From NCBI GenBank assembly GCA_030040035.1, contig JASHUJ010000119.1:1-7358 (forward strand): DNA of 7,358 bases, written 5' to 3'. Below are positions 1 through 6,881 of this stretch, piece by piece (position 1 is the first letter of the stretch; each line of letters starts with the position of its first letter). Source of the stretch: Thermoplasmata archaeon. GTDB lineage: Archaea > Thermoplasmatota > Thermoplasmata > Lutacidiplasmatales > UBA184. The translations under genes were made by a program, and so were the position numbers. The notes under the pieces were generated by a model. The model was not told the origin of the DNA, made no database searches, and saw only the letters and a program-made list of their open reading frames with translations.

Positions 1-144
1 CCCGGCGACGGCCGAGGCGGCCGGCTCGACGACGGCGAACGGAGCGGGCGTTCCCCCGCGTCCGACGCCTCCGACCGACAGGAGGACGCCGGAGAGGGCC
101 AGGGCGACGAGGGCGAGCGCGAGCCCTCCGGCCCCGCGTCTCAT
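1..144 (-). CDS. Predicted exported protein, N-terminal 48 residues (partial, runs off window)
   Basis: An ATG at 144-142 overlaps the TGA stop of the large aglB-like gene (143-141) in the classic ATGA arrangement. A GGAG motif (154-151) lies 6 nt upstream inside the aglB 3' end, so translation is probably coupled. The visible part starts MRRGAGG, followed by a hydrophobic stretch of about residues 8-28 rich in Ala, Leu, Val and Gly, and then a Gly/Pro/Ala-rich segment. This is the shape of a Sec signal peptide or N-terminal membrane anchor. No lipobox cysteine is visible. The frame stays open to the window edge. I do not recognise a family from so little sequence. The 4-bp overlap suggests co-expression with the oligosaccharyltransferase, so a surface protein or glycosylation partner is a reasonable inference. 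The codon-level reading is clear; the function is unknown. Confidence 0.72.
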   Translation of the reverse strand, partial: MRRGAGGLALALVALALSGVLLSVGGVGRGGTPAPFAVVEPAASAVAG

Positions 145-3100
145 CGGCGTCTCCAGCGTCGCGTGCGCCACCACCGGTACGTCACGACCGCCAGCGCGAG
201 CGCGATCGCGGGAACGAAGACGATGACCGGCACAAACCAGTCGGGGAGGGTCGGCGGCGTGCCGACGTTCGGGCCGGTCACCGTCGGCGGGACGTTCGGG
301 TGCACGGTCGCGAGCGGGATCGCGATCGTCGTCGACGCGACGCCGCTCCCGTTGGGGCTCGTCACCGCCGCGCTGAGGGTGATGCTCCCCGGCGGCAGGA
401 AGATCGCGGCGGTGGCGTTCAGGTCGACGCTGAACGTCTCGTTCTGACCCGCCGTCAGGCTCGTCGAGTTCGTTGCCTTCCCCGAGGCGTCGACGATCGT
501 CGCCGACCAGCCGTAGGTGGCCAGCTTCGCGGCGTCGACGATCGAGAGCGCGACCGTCTCGTCCGCGTTCCCCGAATTCACGACGTAGAACGGTTGGACG
601 ACCCGGTCGACGCCGACCTGGCTGGCCGAGGACGACGAGGTCCCGATCCCGACGCCGTACGTCGGGACGACGTTGATCGTGGGGGCGGGCGCGACCGACC
701 CGACGACCGTCCCGTTCGCGAGCTCGAACTCGATCGTGACGCCGGGATGGGCGACCGCGGTGCCCGCCGGCACGGTGATCGCGACCTCGCCCGAGACGTT
801 GGTCCCGGACGGTCCCGGGGTGAGCGAGAGGCTCGCGAAGTTGAACGCGAACGTCCAGTACGAGGGGGTGCCGATCGGGGTGACCGTTACCGGCTCGGTG
901 CCGACCGCCCGCAGGGAGAACGCGAAGCTCGCGACCCCGCCGGCCCGGACCGTCGCGCTCGACGGGCCCTGGAGGACCGCCGACACGGCGTACGAAACGG
1001 GGTAGGCGAGCGGGACGTTCAGCGCGACGTTGCCTCGCGAGATCGTCGCGGTGACCGCGCCGGTCAGGTTCACCGTCTGGCCGTAGAGCGTGCCGGTGGC
1101 TTGCGCGCTCCCCCGGTACGTCCCGGCCGGCACATCGAGCGCGACCGTGGTGCCGGGGGCGAGGCCCGGGAAGGCGACCCGCTGGCCGAGCGCGTCCGTG
1201 AGGATGAGGGTGACCGGTCCGATCGCCGAGACCGGACCGGTGGGGGCGACGGCCGACAGGCTCGCGACCCACGTCGGCGCGAGCGTGAGAGCGATCGGCG
1301 TGCGGACCGAGGGCAGGGCGAGCCCGCTCCCGAACACGGCGCGACCGGCCGCCGACCCGGTACCGTTCACGTACACCGAATACGCGCCGGGCGCCACCCG
1401 GGCCGAGAACGCGCCGTCCGCGAGCGCGACCGTCGTGACGTTGACGTACGGATACGGCCCGACGAGCGTGGCCGTGCCGGTCACGGGTCCGACGACGCCG
1501 GAGCTGCTCACCGTGCCGTTGAGCCACCACGGCACGTCCGTGCCGACCATCGGGATCGAGCAGGTCTCGACCGTGGCGTTCGGCGTGCACGTCCAGCCCG
1601 GCGTGACGCGGTACGCCCGGTAGAAGCTCCCGTTGGGGCCCGACGCGAGGATCGTCGTGTTGCCGAAGACGGCGTACCGGACCCCCGGGGGCACGGGGAC
1701 CGTGAACTTGCCCCCGGAGGCGGTGGTCACGGTCTTCGCCCCGGTGGGCGAGATCACGGCGACGGTCCCGTTGAGCGGGAGCGTCGTGGTCCCGCTCTTG
1801 AACGTGCCGATGAGATTGACCCCGGCGATATTGATCCGCAGCGCCGGTGAGATCGTCCCGTTCGCGGCCACGGTGAGCCGCGTGAGGTTGGTGTAGTTCG
1901 TCCCGGACTCGGCGTACGTCGCGCTGACGGAGTACGTGCCCGGGGCCGCGTAGAACCCCTTCGTGAACGTCGTCCCGTTCGTCGTGAAGTTACCGAGCGT
2001 GGGCGAGCTGAGCGAGATCGTGACGTTCCCGAGGGGGACGCGCGCGGGCACGGTGAGCGTTCCCTTCGCGGTGATCTTCGGGATCACGATCAGCGTGAGG
2101 TTCGAGTACGTGGCGCCGACCGGGATCGTCGTGGAGAGGATCGACGGGGGCAGGTAGACGGTCGTGCTGTTCGCGATCGTGGCGCGCGCGCCGACACCGT
2201 ACACGCCGGGCGGGGCGCCGAACGAGAACGAGGGACCCCCCGAGAACGTGAGGTTCGTCGCCGTGGAGCTCTCCGCCGTCAGGTTGACCGTGACCCGGGT
2301 CCCGCTCGGAAGTCCGACCACCGTGAGGGAGACGGAGACGTTCGAGAGCGCGAGCGGGAACGTCGTGATCTGGGCGAGCGCGCTCGGAGCGAGGCCGCAC
2401 CGGCTCGCCGACGCGAATCCGAACGCGGAGGCCGAGAGGCAGTACGTCCCGCCACCGGGGGCCGTCTCGGGCACGTAGAGGGTCGCGGTCCCGTTCGAAA
2501 CGCCCAGCGCCGGGATCGACACCCCGTTCCCGCTCGCGCGCAGCGTGACGCTCGGGTTCGTCGCGCCGAAGAGGCTCCCGTCCGCGAGGACCTTCCCGAT
2601 CCCGAAGTGCGCCGCGACCGATTGGACCGGCGCGAGCGAAAGGGTCGTGGACGGCGCGCTCACCGTCACCGTCGCGAGCGCGCTCTTGACGGCACTCCCG
2701 CTCGTCGCGCCCGTACCCGTGAGCGCGAGGACCGAGTACGTGCCCGCGGGGACCGTCAGCGCGTACGAGCCGTTCGCCGCGGCCCAGGCCTCGACCTGAC
2801 CGCCGGTCGCGGGGTAGGCGAGGACGGCCGTGCGGGTGCCGTTCGCCGAGATGCCGCTCGTGCTCACGACGCCCGAGAGGACGACCCCCGGTGCGAGGGA
2901 GAGCGCGGGGGCGACCGACGGGGCGAGCGGTCCGACCGTGACCGAGCCGATCCCGGCGTAGACGCTCGCGCCGAGATGCCCGAGCGCGTACACGGAGTAG
3001 TTGCCGGCCGGCAGCGTCGCGCTGACGATCCCGGTGGCGGAGGAGACGGCGAGCGTGCCGTCCGACGTCGCGTTGCCGATCGACGCGATCGGCGAGGTCG

Positions 3101-6100
3101 TCCCGTTCGCGATCGTCGTCTGCGGGATGAACCGGACCGGGATCGAGGCGGCCGGCGCGCCGTCCGCGAGGACGGAGAAGGAGACGGTCGACATCGGGAC
3201 GATCGTCAGCGGGGTCGTGACCGAGCTACCGGCGCTCGGGACGACGAGGAATTGGCCGGGCGATCGCTCGCCGAGCGTCGCGCCGTACGCGGTGATCGTG
3301 TAGTTCCCCGGCCCGACGCTCGCGATCCGGTAGCCGCCGGTCGCGTTCGAGTACGTCTGCGCGACGGTCCCGCTCGCGTTGCTGAGGGTCACCGTCGCCC
3401 CGGCGACGATCGAGCCCGAACTATCGGTGACGGTACCGGTCAGGTAGCCCGGCGTGAGCGCGGCGGTCGCGTTCACCGTCTGGCCGGGCTTCACGAACAG
3501 CGTCGACTGGGTGAAGTTGTTCCCGCCGTAGACGATGCTGTAGTTGTAGGTCCCGGGCGGGACGTTCGAGAGCAGGAACGAGCCGCTCGCGTCGGTGGTC
3601 GCCGTGAGGCGGCTCGTCCCGTTCTGCCCCCAGAGGACGACCTGCGCCCCGGGGGCGAGGACATCCGTGGCGGGATCGTACGCGGTCGAGTTGTTCGAGT
3701 TCCAGTAGACGTAGCCCTGCACGGTCGCGGGGTCGAGGTGGAACGTCTCCACCAGCGGCGGGGCGTCGGGGCTGAGCCCGACCGCGTTCGGGACGGTGAG
3801 GTGGATCGAGTCGAGCGTGATGTTGCCTTGCTGCAGGAGGAGGTTCTGCGAGCCCGTCGTGATGTTCAGCGTGTCGTTGCCCGGCGGGAGGACGACCGAG
3901 AACGAGCCGTCGTTGGCCGTGTGGGTCGTCATGTGGGGGATCCCCCACCCATCGTCCACCGTCACCTGCGCGCCGGCGACCGGGGCGCCGCCGGAGGTCG
4001 TCACGGTGCCGATGAGCGTCTGGCCCGGATAGTACTCGAGGAACGACTCGCCGCCGCTGAAGTAGGCGTCGGCGCTCGTGTCGGCCGTACCATGATCCTT
4101 CGCGGCGAGCGCGACGGCCGTCGGATAGTTCGTGGCGCTGAGACAGCTCGAGCTCGCCGATACGTTCGCCTGGGGACAGTAGTACGCGGTCCGGTAGACG
4201 ACCTGGAAGTGCTCGAGCATCCAGCCCGGCATCAGAGGGGAGGAGAGGAGCGTCGTCGAACCCTCGAGCCCCGGGATCCCCTGCCCGAGGCCCACATCGG
4301 TCCCGTTGTAGCCGATGTAGATGTGGTAGATCATCGAGTTGTAGAACGGCGCGAAATAGTTGATGTTGTAATTCACCGCCGAGACGTCGGCCGGGACCTG
4401 GCCGAGCGGGTAGGTGTTCCCGTCCGACCCGGTGACGGTCACGTTGAAGTACGTGAGCGGGACCCCCGCCGAGTCGACGACCCGCCCGGTCAGGTCGACC
4501 GGCGCGTAGTAGATGCCGGTATCGCTCCCCGAGAACGGGAAGAGGCGGCTGTCGGACAGCGCGTAGCCGATCGACCAGCCCGTGTACGACATGATGTCGT
4601 TGTAGAGCTTCGCGACGCCCGAGAGCGGCAGCGCGGTCGAGAGATAGTACTGCATCGCGATGAACATCGCGTTGTCGTCGGTGAGCGTCGAGGGATTGAC
4701 CGGTAGGTAGAACTGCGGGTTCGCGACGACCGTTCGGTAGTCGGCGCTCTGGTTGACGAGGATATTGTGGAACTTCGAGACGTTGACGCCGTCGGACGCG
4801 AGGATCCGGTTGAGCGAGCTGGGCAGGTAGGTCAGGTGCGACGACTGCTGCTCGGCCTGGACCAGGGTCGTCGCGAGGACCGCGATCGCCTGGGACTCGT
4901 TCTGCGCGAGCAGGAACTGGCCGGCGGGGTTGATCCCGTCCTGGAAGTTGTCCGCGACGCTCGGATGCTGCCCCTGGTCGATCGTCTGGAACCCGTAATC
5001 CCACCAGCTCACCACCGCGGGCCGATCTTGCGGAGCTAAGCTCGTGTCCTGGGTCGCGAGCCAATTGTAACCGGCGCTATCGTACTGGTTCGACGTGTCG
5101 AGCGACGAGCCGGCGGCGCCGAAGTAGTAGGACGACGGGCTCGAGGTGTTGAGCTGCAGCCAAGGCGGCAGCGTCGCGGCGACCTGCTCGGCGAATCCGG
5201 ACTTGGTGTTCCCCGGGATCCCCGCGTCGATCGCGACCCAGATGTTCGGCAGGATGAGGCCGACGACGAGCGCCATGATGAGCACGTGGCGCGCCTTGAA
5301 CGCCCGGCGGAAGGCGGCGAACTGGCTCCGGCGATCGGAGAGCGAGGCGGTCGTGCGACGCAGCTCGGGGTAGCCGCCGACGTCGAGCGCCATCCGGATC
5401 GCTTCGGCCGGGAGCAGCGCGAAGATCGGCGACGCGACGAGGAAGAACTTCGTCGCGGAGATGGGCAGGTAGATCGAGACGACCGCGAAGACGACGAAGA
5501 CGACGTGGACCCGTTTGAAGCGGCCCCGAATGAGGTGGTAGACGAAGATCGCAAGACCGGCGAACGCGAGGAAGAACGTCACGACCCCGAAGCCCACGAC
5601 GAGCGCGTCGATGGACGGCGCCTGCGCCTCGGCGACGGTCGAGTAGACGAGCGTTTTCACGAAGTAGCCCTGGCCGGTGATGAGCGTCGTGAACAGACTA
5701 TGGTCGACGAGCGCGAGCGCCCCGACCCCGCCCAGGACGATCCCGACCAGGACCGGGATCGAGACGACCCACGGGACGTCCCGCATCAGGATGAACGGCA
5801 GCAGGATGAGCAGGAGCCCGAAGAAGATGATCGCCTGGAGGACGAAATACGTCTCGAAGCCGGGGGAGGTGAGCGTGCCGTACTGGGTCAGGTAGTACGG
5901 CATCTCCATCGGGAACGCGACGAGCCCGACGATCCAGGTCGCGACGTAGAGGCCGAACGAGTCGACCCGGCGGATCCGTTCCACGAAGACCGCCACGAGG
6001 ACCGAGACCCCGATGACGACGACGTCGAGCGTGTATCCTTGCCAAGCGAGCGCGAGCGCCCCCAGCGACACCCCGGTGAAGACCGCCCATTTCACCGCCG

Positions 6101-6755
6101 TGCGCTCGGTGCGCAGGAAGGCGCGCAAGCCCGGCCCGTACTGGCTCGGATGGCGGTAGCTCTCGATCCAGCGACGGGTGCCGACCGCCTTGACCATCCG
6201 CAAGAAGCAGTAGACCGTGACGAGGACGAAGAACGTGTAGAACGAGAGGTAGTTCGCGTACCCGAACGTCGACGAATCGATGTTCGCGCTCAGGAACGGA
6301 AAGATCACCGCGGCGATCAGGCCCATGCGCCGGTTGGCGACCTCCCGTCCGATCAGGTAGACCGGGACGACGCCGAGCGCGGCCCAGAGCGGGGCCTGGA
6401 GGTCGAGGATCCACGCCCCCGCGACGATCGCGTTTCCCCCGAAGAACGGCGCGAAGACGATCCCGAGGATCGCGTTCATCCAGTCGAAGAGCGGCTCGCG
6501 CGGGTTCGTCGAGCCGACCGGATAGTGCAGCAGCGGATCGTGGATGAGGTTCGTGTGATTGAGGATGATGTAGGCCATCACGCGCGAGTGGTAGTACGAG
6601 TCCGAGCCGCCTGCGTAGGTGTAGAGGGGCCCGTACTGCGCGATGACGGGATAGGCCCAGATGGTCCGGATCGCGAACGAGACGCCGATCGCGGAGAGCA
6701 GGATCGCGATCGTCCAACCGTGTCGGTGCCACCACCCGGTATGCGACCCTTCCAT
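141..6755 (-). CDS. aglB: Giant AglB/STT3-type oligosaccharyltransferase with ~1,200-residue beta-sandwich extension
   Basis: Predicted catalytic subunit that moves a dolichol-linked glycan onto Asn of N-x-S/T sequons outside the membrane. Residues 1-510 are a polytopic GT-C domain with about 13 helices (first at ~14-34). Motifs seen: G50-S51-D52 followed by YYHSR in the first external loop (first acidic motif), T373-V374-A375-E376 (the archaeal-type TIXE/SVSE equivalent in external loop 5), and W584-W585-D586-Y587-G588 in the external domain. A DSRLFP segment at 735-740 and a FLEYYPGQ segment at 905-912 resemble the end of archaeal AglB globular and peripheral domains, so a normal AglB would end near residue 990. 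The protein continues to 2204 residues, whereas AglB is usually 600-1,100. The second acidic motif appears degraded (G165-Y-A-N-Y-L). The start at 6755 is the first ATG and lies about 50 bp downstream of a TATA box. The family call is firm; activity is not proven by sequence. Confidence 0.93.
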   Translation of the reverse strand: MEGSHTGWWHRHGWTIAILLSAIGVSFAIRTIWAYPVIAQYGPLYTYAGGSDSYYHSRVMAYIILNHTNLIHDPLLHYPVGSTNPREPLFDWMNAILGIVFAPFFGGNAIVAGAWILDLQAPLWAALGVVPVYLIGREVANRRMGLIAAVIFPFLSANIDSSTFGYANYLSFYTFFVLVTVYCFLRMVKAVGTRRWIESYRHPSQYGPGLRAFLRTERTAVKWAVFTGVSLGALALAWQGYTLDVVVIGVSVLVAVFVERIRRVDSFGLYVATWIVGLVAFPMEMPYYLTQYGTLTSPGFETYFVLQAIIFFGLLLILLPFILMRDVPWVVSIPVLVGIVLGGVGALALVDHSLFTTLITGQGYFVKTLVYSTVAEAQAPSIDALVVGFGVVTFFLAFAGLAIFVYHLIRGRFKRVHVVFVVFAVVSIYLPISATKFFLVASPIFALLPAEAIRMALDVGGYPELRRTTASLSDRRSQFAAFRRAFKARHVLIMALVVGLILPNIWVAIDAGIPGNTKSGFAEQVAATLPPWLQLNTSSPSSYYFGAAGSSLDTSNQYDSAGYNWLATQDTSLAPQDRPAVVSWWDYGFQTIDQGQHPSVADNFQDGINPAGQFLLAQNESQAIAVLATTLVQAEQQSSHLTYLPSSLNRILASDGVNVSKFHNILVNQSADYRTVVANPQFYLPVNPSTLTDDNAMFIAMQYYLSTALPLSGVAKLYNDIMSYTGWSIGYALSDSRLFPFSGSDTGIYYAPVDLTGRVVDSAGVPLTYFNVTVTGSDGNTYPLGQVPADVSAVNYNINYFAPFYNSMIYHIYIGYNGTDVGLGQGIPGLEGSTTLLSSPLMPGWMLEHFQVVYRTAYYCPQANVSASSSCLSATNYPTAVALAAKDHGTADTSADAYFSGGESFLEYYPGQTLIGTVTTSGGAPVAGAQVTVDDGWGIPHMTTHTANDGSFSVVLPPGNDTLNITTGSQNLLLQQGNITLDSIHLTVPNAVGLSPDAPPLVETFHLDPATVQGYVYWNSNNSTAYDPATDVLAPGAQVVLWGQNGTSRLTATTDASGSFLLSNVPPGTYNYSIVYGGNNFTQSTLFVKPGQTVNATAALTPGYLTGTVTDSSGSIVAGATVTLSNASGTVAQTYSNATGGYRIASVGPGNYTITAYGATLGERSPGQFLVVPSAGSSVTTPLTIVPMSTVSFSVLADGAPAASIPVRFIPQTTIANGTTSPIASIGNATSDGTLAVSSATGIVSATLPAGNYSVYALGHLGASVYAGIGSVTVGPLAPSVAPALSLAPGVVLSGVVSTSGISANGTRTAVLAYPATGGQVEAWAAANGSYALTVPAGTYSVLALTGTGATSGSAVKSALATVTVSAPSTTLSLAPVQSVAAHFGIGKVLADGSLFGATNPSVTLRASGNGVSIPALGVSNGTATLYVPETAPGGGTYCLSASAFGFASASRCGLAPSALAQITTFPLALSNVSVSLTVVGLPSGTRVTVNLTAESSTATNLTFSGGPSFSFGAPPGVYGVGARATIANSTTVYLPPSILSTTIPVGATYSNLTLIVIPKITAKGTLTVPARVPLGNVTISLSSPTLGNFTTNGTTFTKGFYAAPGTYSVSATYAESGTNYTNLTRLTVAANGTISPALRINIAGVNLIGTFKSGTTTLPLNGTVAVISPTGAKTVTTASGGKFTVPVPPGVRYAVFGNTTILASGPNGSFYRAYRVTPGWTCTPNATVETCSIPMVGTDVPWWLNGTVSSSGVVGPVTGTATLVGPYPYVNVTTVALADGAFSARVAPGAYSVYVNGTGSAAGRAVFGSGLALPSVRTPIALTLAPTWVASLSAVAPTGPVSAIGPVTLILTDALGQRVAFPGLAPGTTVALDVPAGTYRGSAQATGTLYGQTVNLTGAVTATISRGNVALNVPLAYPVSYAVSAVLQGPSSATVRAGGVASFAFSLRAVGTEPVTVTPIGTPSYWTFAFNFASLSLTPGPSGTNVSGEVAITVPAGTAVAHPGVTIEFELANGTVVGSVAPAPTINVVPTYGVGIGTSSSSASQVGVDRVVQPFYVVNSGNADETVALSIVDAAKLATYGWSATIVDASGKATNSTSLTAGQNETFSVDLNATAAIFLPPGSITLSAAVTSPNGSGVASTTIAIPLATVHPNVPPTVTGPNVGTPPTLPDWFVPVIVFVPAIALALAVVTYRWWRTRRWRRR
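144..239 (-). other. C-terminal transmembrane anchor and Arg/Trp-rich tail of AglB (residues 2173-2204)
   Basis: Residues 2173-2192 form an unbroken hydrophobic segment (WFVPVIVFVPAIALALAVV). The tail that follows has seven Arg and three Trp in eleven residues, with no acidic residue. By the positive-inside rule the tail is cytoplasmic and the long ectodomain is external. The ectodomain is therefore tethered to the membrane at both ends, by the catalytic helices at its N side and by this helix at its C side. The tail codons also contain the GGAG motif used by the next gene. Confidence 0.85.
151..154 (-). promoter_or_regulatory. Ribosome binding site for the downstream exported-protein gene
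   Basis: The minus strand reads GGAG at 154-151, six nucleotides before the ATG at 144. It lies within the codons for the last Trp/Arg residues of the AglB tail. Spacing and match to the archaeal anti-Shine-Dalgarno sequence support the chosen start and translational coupling with the preceding gene. Confidence 0.65.
291..1004 (-). other. Two Ig/NEW3-like modules and Pro-rich linker near the AglB C terminus (residues ~1918-2155)
   Basis: The last two ectodomain modules differ from the preceding repeats. Both lack the PPGTY closing turn. Instead they show patterns such as TVRAGGVASFAFSLRAVGTEP (within 1935-1955) and FYVVNSGNADETVALS (2056-2071), which resemble NEW3/CARDB-type Ig folds found in archaeal and bacterial surface proteins just before a membrane anchor. 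Four sequons lie at 2096, 2105, 2113 and 2135. Residues 2151-2171 are rich in Pro, Thr and Asn and look like a flexible linker to the final helix. The family assignment is by resemblance only. Confidence 0.55.
1005..3743 (-). repeat. About ten tandem beta-sandwich modules in the AglB extension (residues ~1005-1917)
   Basis: Roughly ten divergent modules of 75-100 residues follow one another. Their recurring signature is a strand such as LTGTVTDSSG or LSGVVSTSG at the start, a central G-x-F/Y strand, and a closing turn of the form PPGTY, GPGNYT, PAGTYSV, APGTYSV or APGAYSV. Closing turns are seen near residues 1066-1070, 1148-1152, 1249-1253, 1336-1340, 1434-1438, 1515-1519, 1604-1608, 1688-1692, 1788-1792 and 1876-1880. 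This signature is typical of the carboxypeptidase-regulatory-like/Cna-B transthyretin-like fold. The modules are diverged in sequence, so this is an old repeat rather than a recent duplication, and I see no long exact DNA repeat. Lys, Glu and Asp are scarce, while Thr, Ser, Gly, Ala, Val and Asn are abundant, as in surface stalk proteins. Exact module number and edges need profile searches. Confidence 0.75.
3786..6755 (-). other. Canonical AglB part: membrane catalytic domain plus external globular domain (residues 1-990)
   Basis: This is the part that matches the archaeal STT3/AglB architecture. Coding positions of the key motifs: GSD at 6608-6600, degenerate second motif GYANYL at 6263-6246, TVAE at 5639-5628, WWDYG at 5006-4992. 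Hydrophobic segments are visible near residues 14-34, 92-117, 119-136, 142-158, 170-188, 221-240, 242-258, 265-282, 302-324, 329-350, 382-408, 416-450 and 489-508. Residues 520-900 form the external domain with WWDYG near its start. Residues 753-850 already contain one carboxypeptidase-regulatory-like beta module (LTGRVVDSAGVPL), and 910-990 a second, which sits where the peripheral domain of archaeal AglBs lies. C860 and C871 are close enough to form a disulfide. Domain boundaries are estimates by eye. Confidence 0.8.
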
Positions 6756-6765
6756 GTGGTGACGG

Positions 6766-6771
6766 ACCCCC
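6766..6771 (-). promoter_or_regulatory. Weak candidate ribosome binding site for aglB
   Basis: The predicted leader contains GGGGGT at 6771-6766, ten nucleotides before the ATG. It could pair imperfectly, with G-U wobble, with the 16S rRNA tail. It forms half of a perfect CCCCCGGGGG palindrome (6767-6776). With a leader of only about 25 nt, a hairpin here or scanning-independent initiation are both possible. Confidence 0.3.
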
Positions 6772-6800
6772 GGGGGGCGGCGCGCGAGACCGAGGAGCCC

Positions 6801-6808
6801 TATAAATA
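6801..6808 (-). promoter_or_regulatory. Archaeal TATA box of the aglB-like gene
   Basis: The minus strand reads TATTTATA, an AT-only octamer in a strongly GC-rich setting. It is centred about 50 bp before the ATG at 6755. With the usual ~25-bp spacing, transcription would start near 6780 and give a leader of about 25 nt. The BRE position just upstream (GTAGCC) is a poor match, although an A6 tract lies 12-17 bp farther upstream. The flanked box, CCTATTTATAGG, is nearly palindromic. A promoter here implies that aglB is not strictly dependent on read-through from the OB-fold gene. I see no clear T-run terminator for that gene in the 126-bp spacer. Confidence 0.7.
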
Positions 6809-6881
6809 GGCTACTCTAGTTTTTTCGTCAGTATCCGCGCTCTGCGCCGCCGGACCCTCCGAGCGGGCTGCGGACGTCGGA

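Noticed and set aside
1005..3743. The repeat region as a CRISPR, satellite or recent tandem duplication.
   Set aside because: The periodicity is at protein level only; modules are diverged and I see no long exact nucleotide repeats or spacer structure.
2607..4706. A 699-codon open frame on the plus strand, opposite the aglB-like gene, plus several other long open frames on both strands.
   Set aside because: They translate into Arg/Asp/Gly/Glu-rich low-complexity protein with no recognisable domain, which is the usual shadow of a GC-rich gene with GC-biased third codon positions.
6801..6808. The same TATA box read as a plus-strand promoter (TATAAATA).
   Set aside because: Transcription would run into the minus-strand OB-fold gene and no credible plus-strand gene follows in the window; antisense RNA cannot be excluded but is unsupported.
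6819..6826. The T6 run as a transcription terminator.
   Set aside because: The T-run is on the plus strand; on the coding (minus) strand it is an A-run, so it does not terminate the OB-fold gene.
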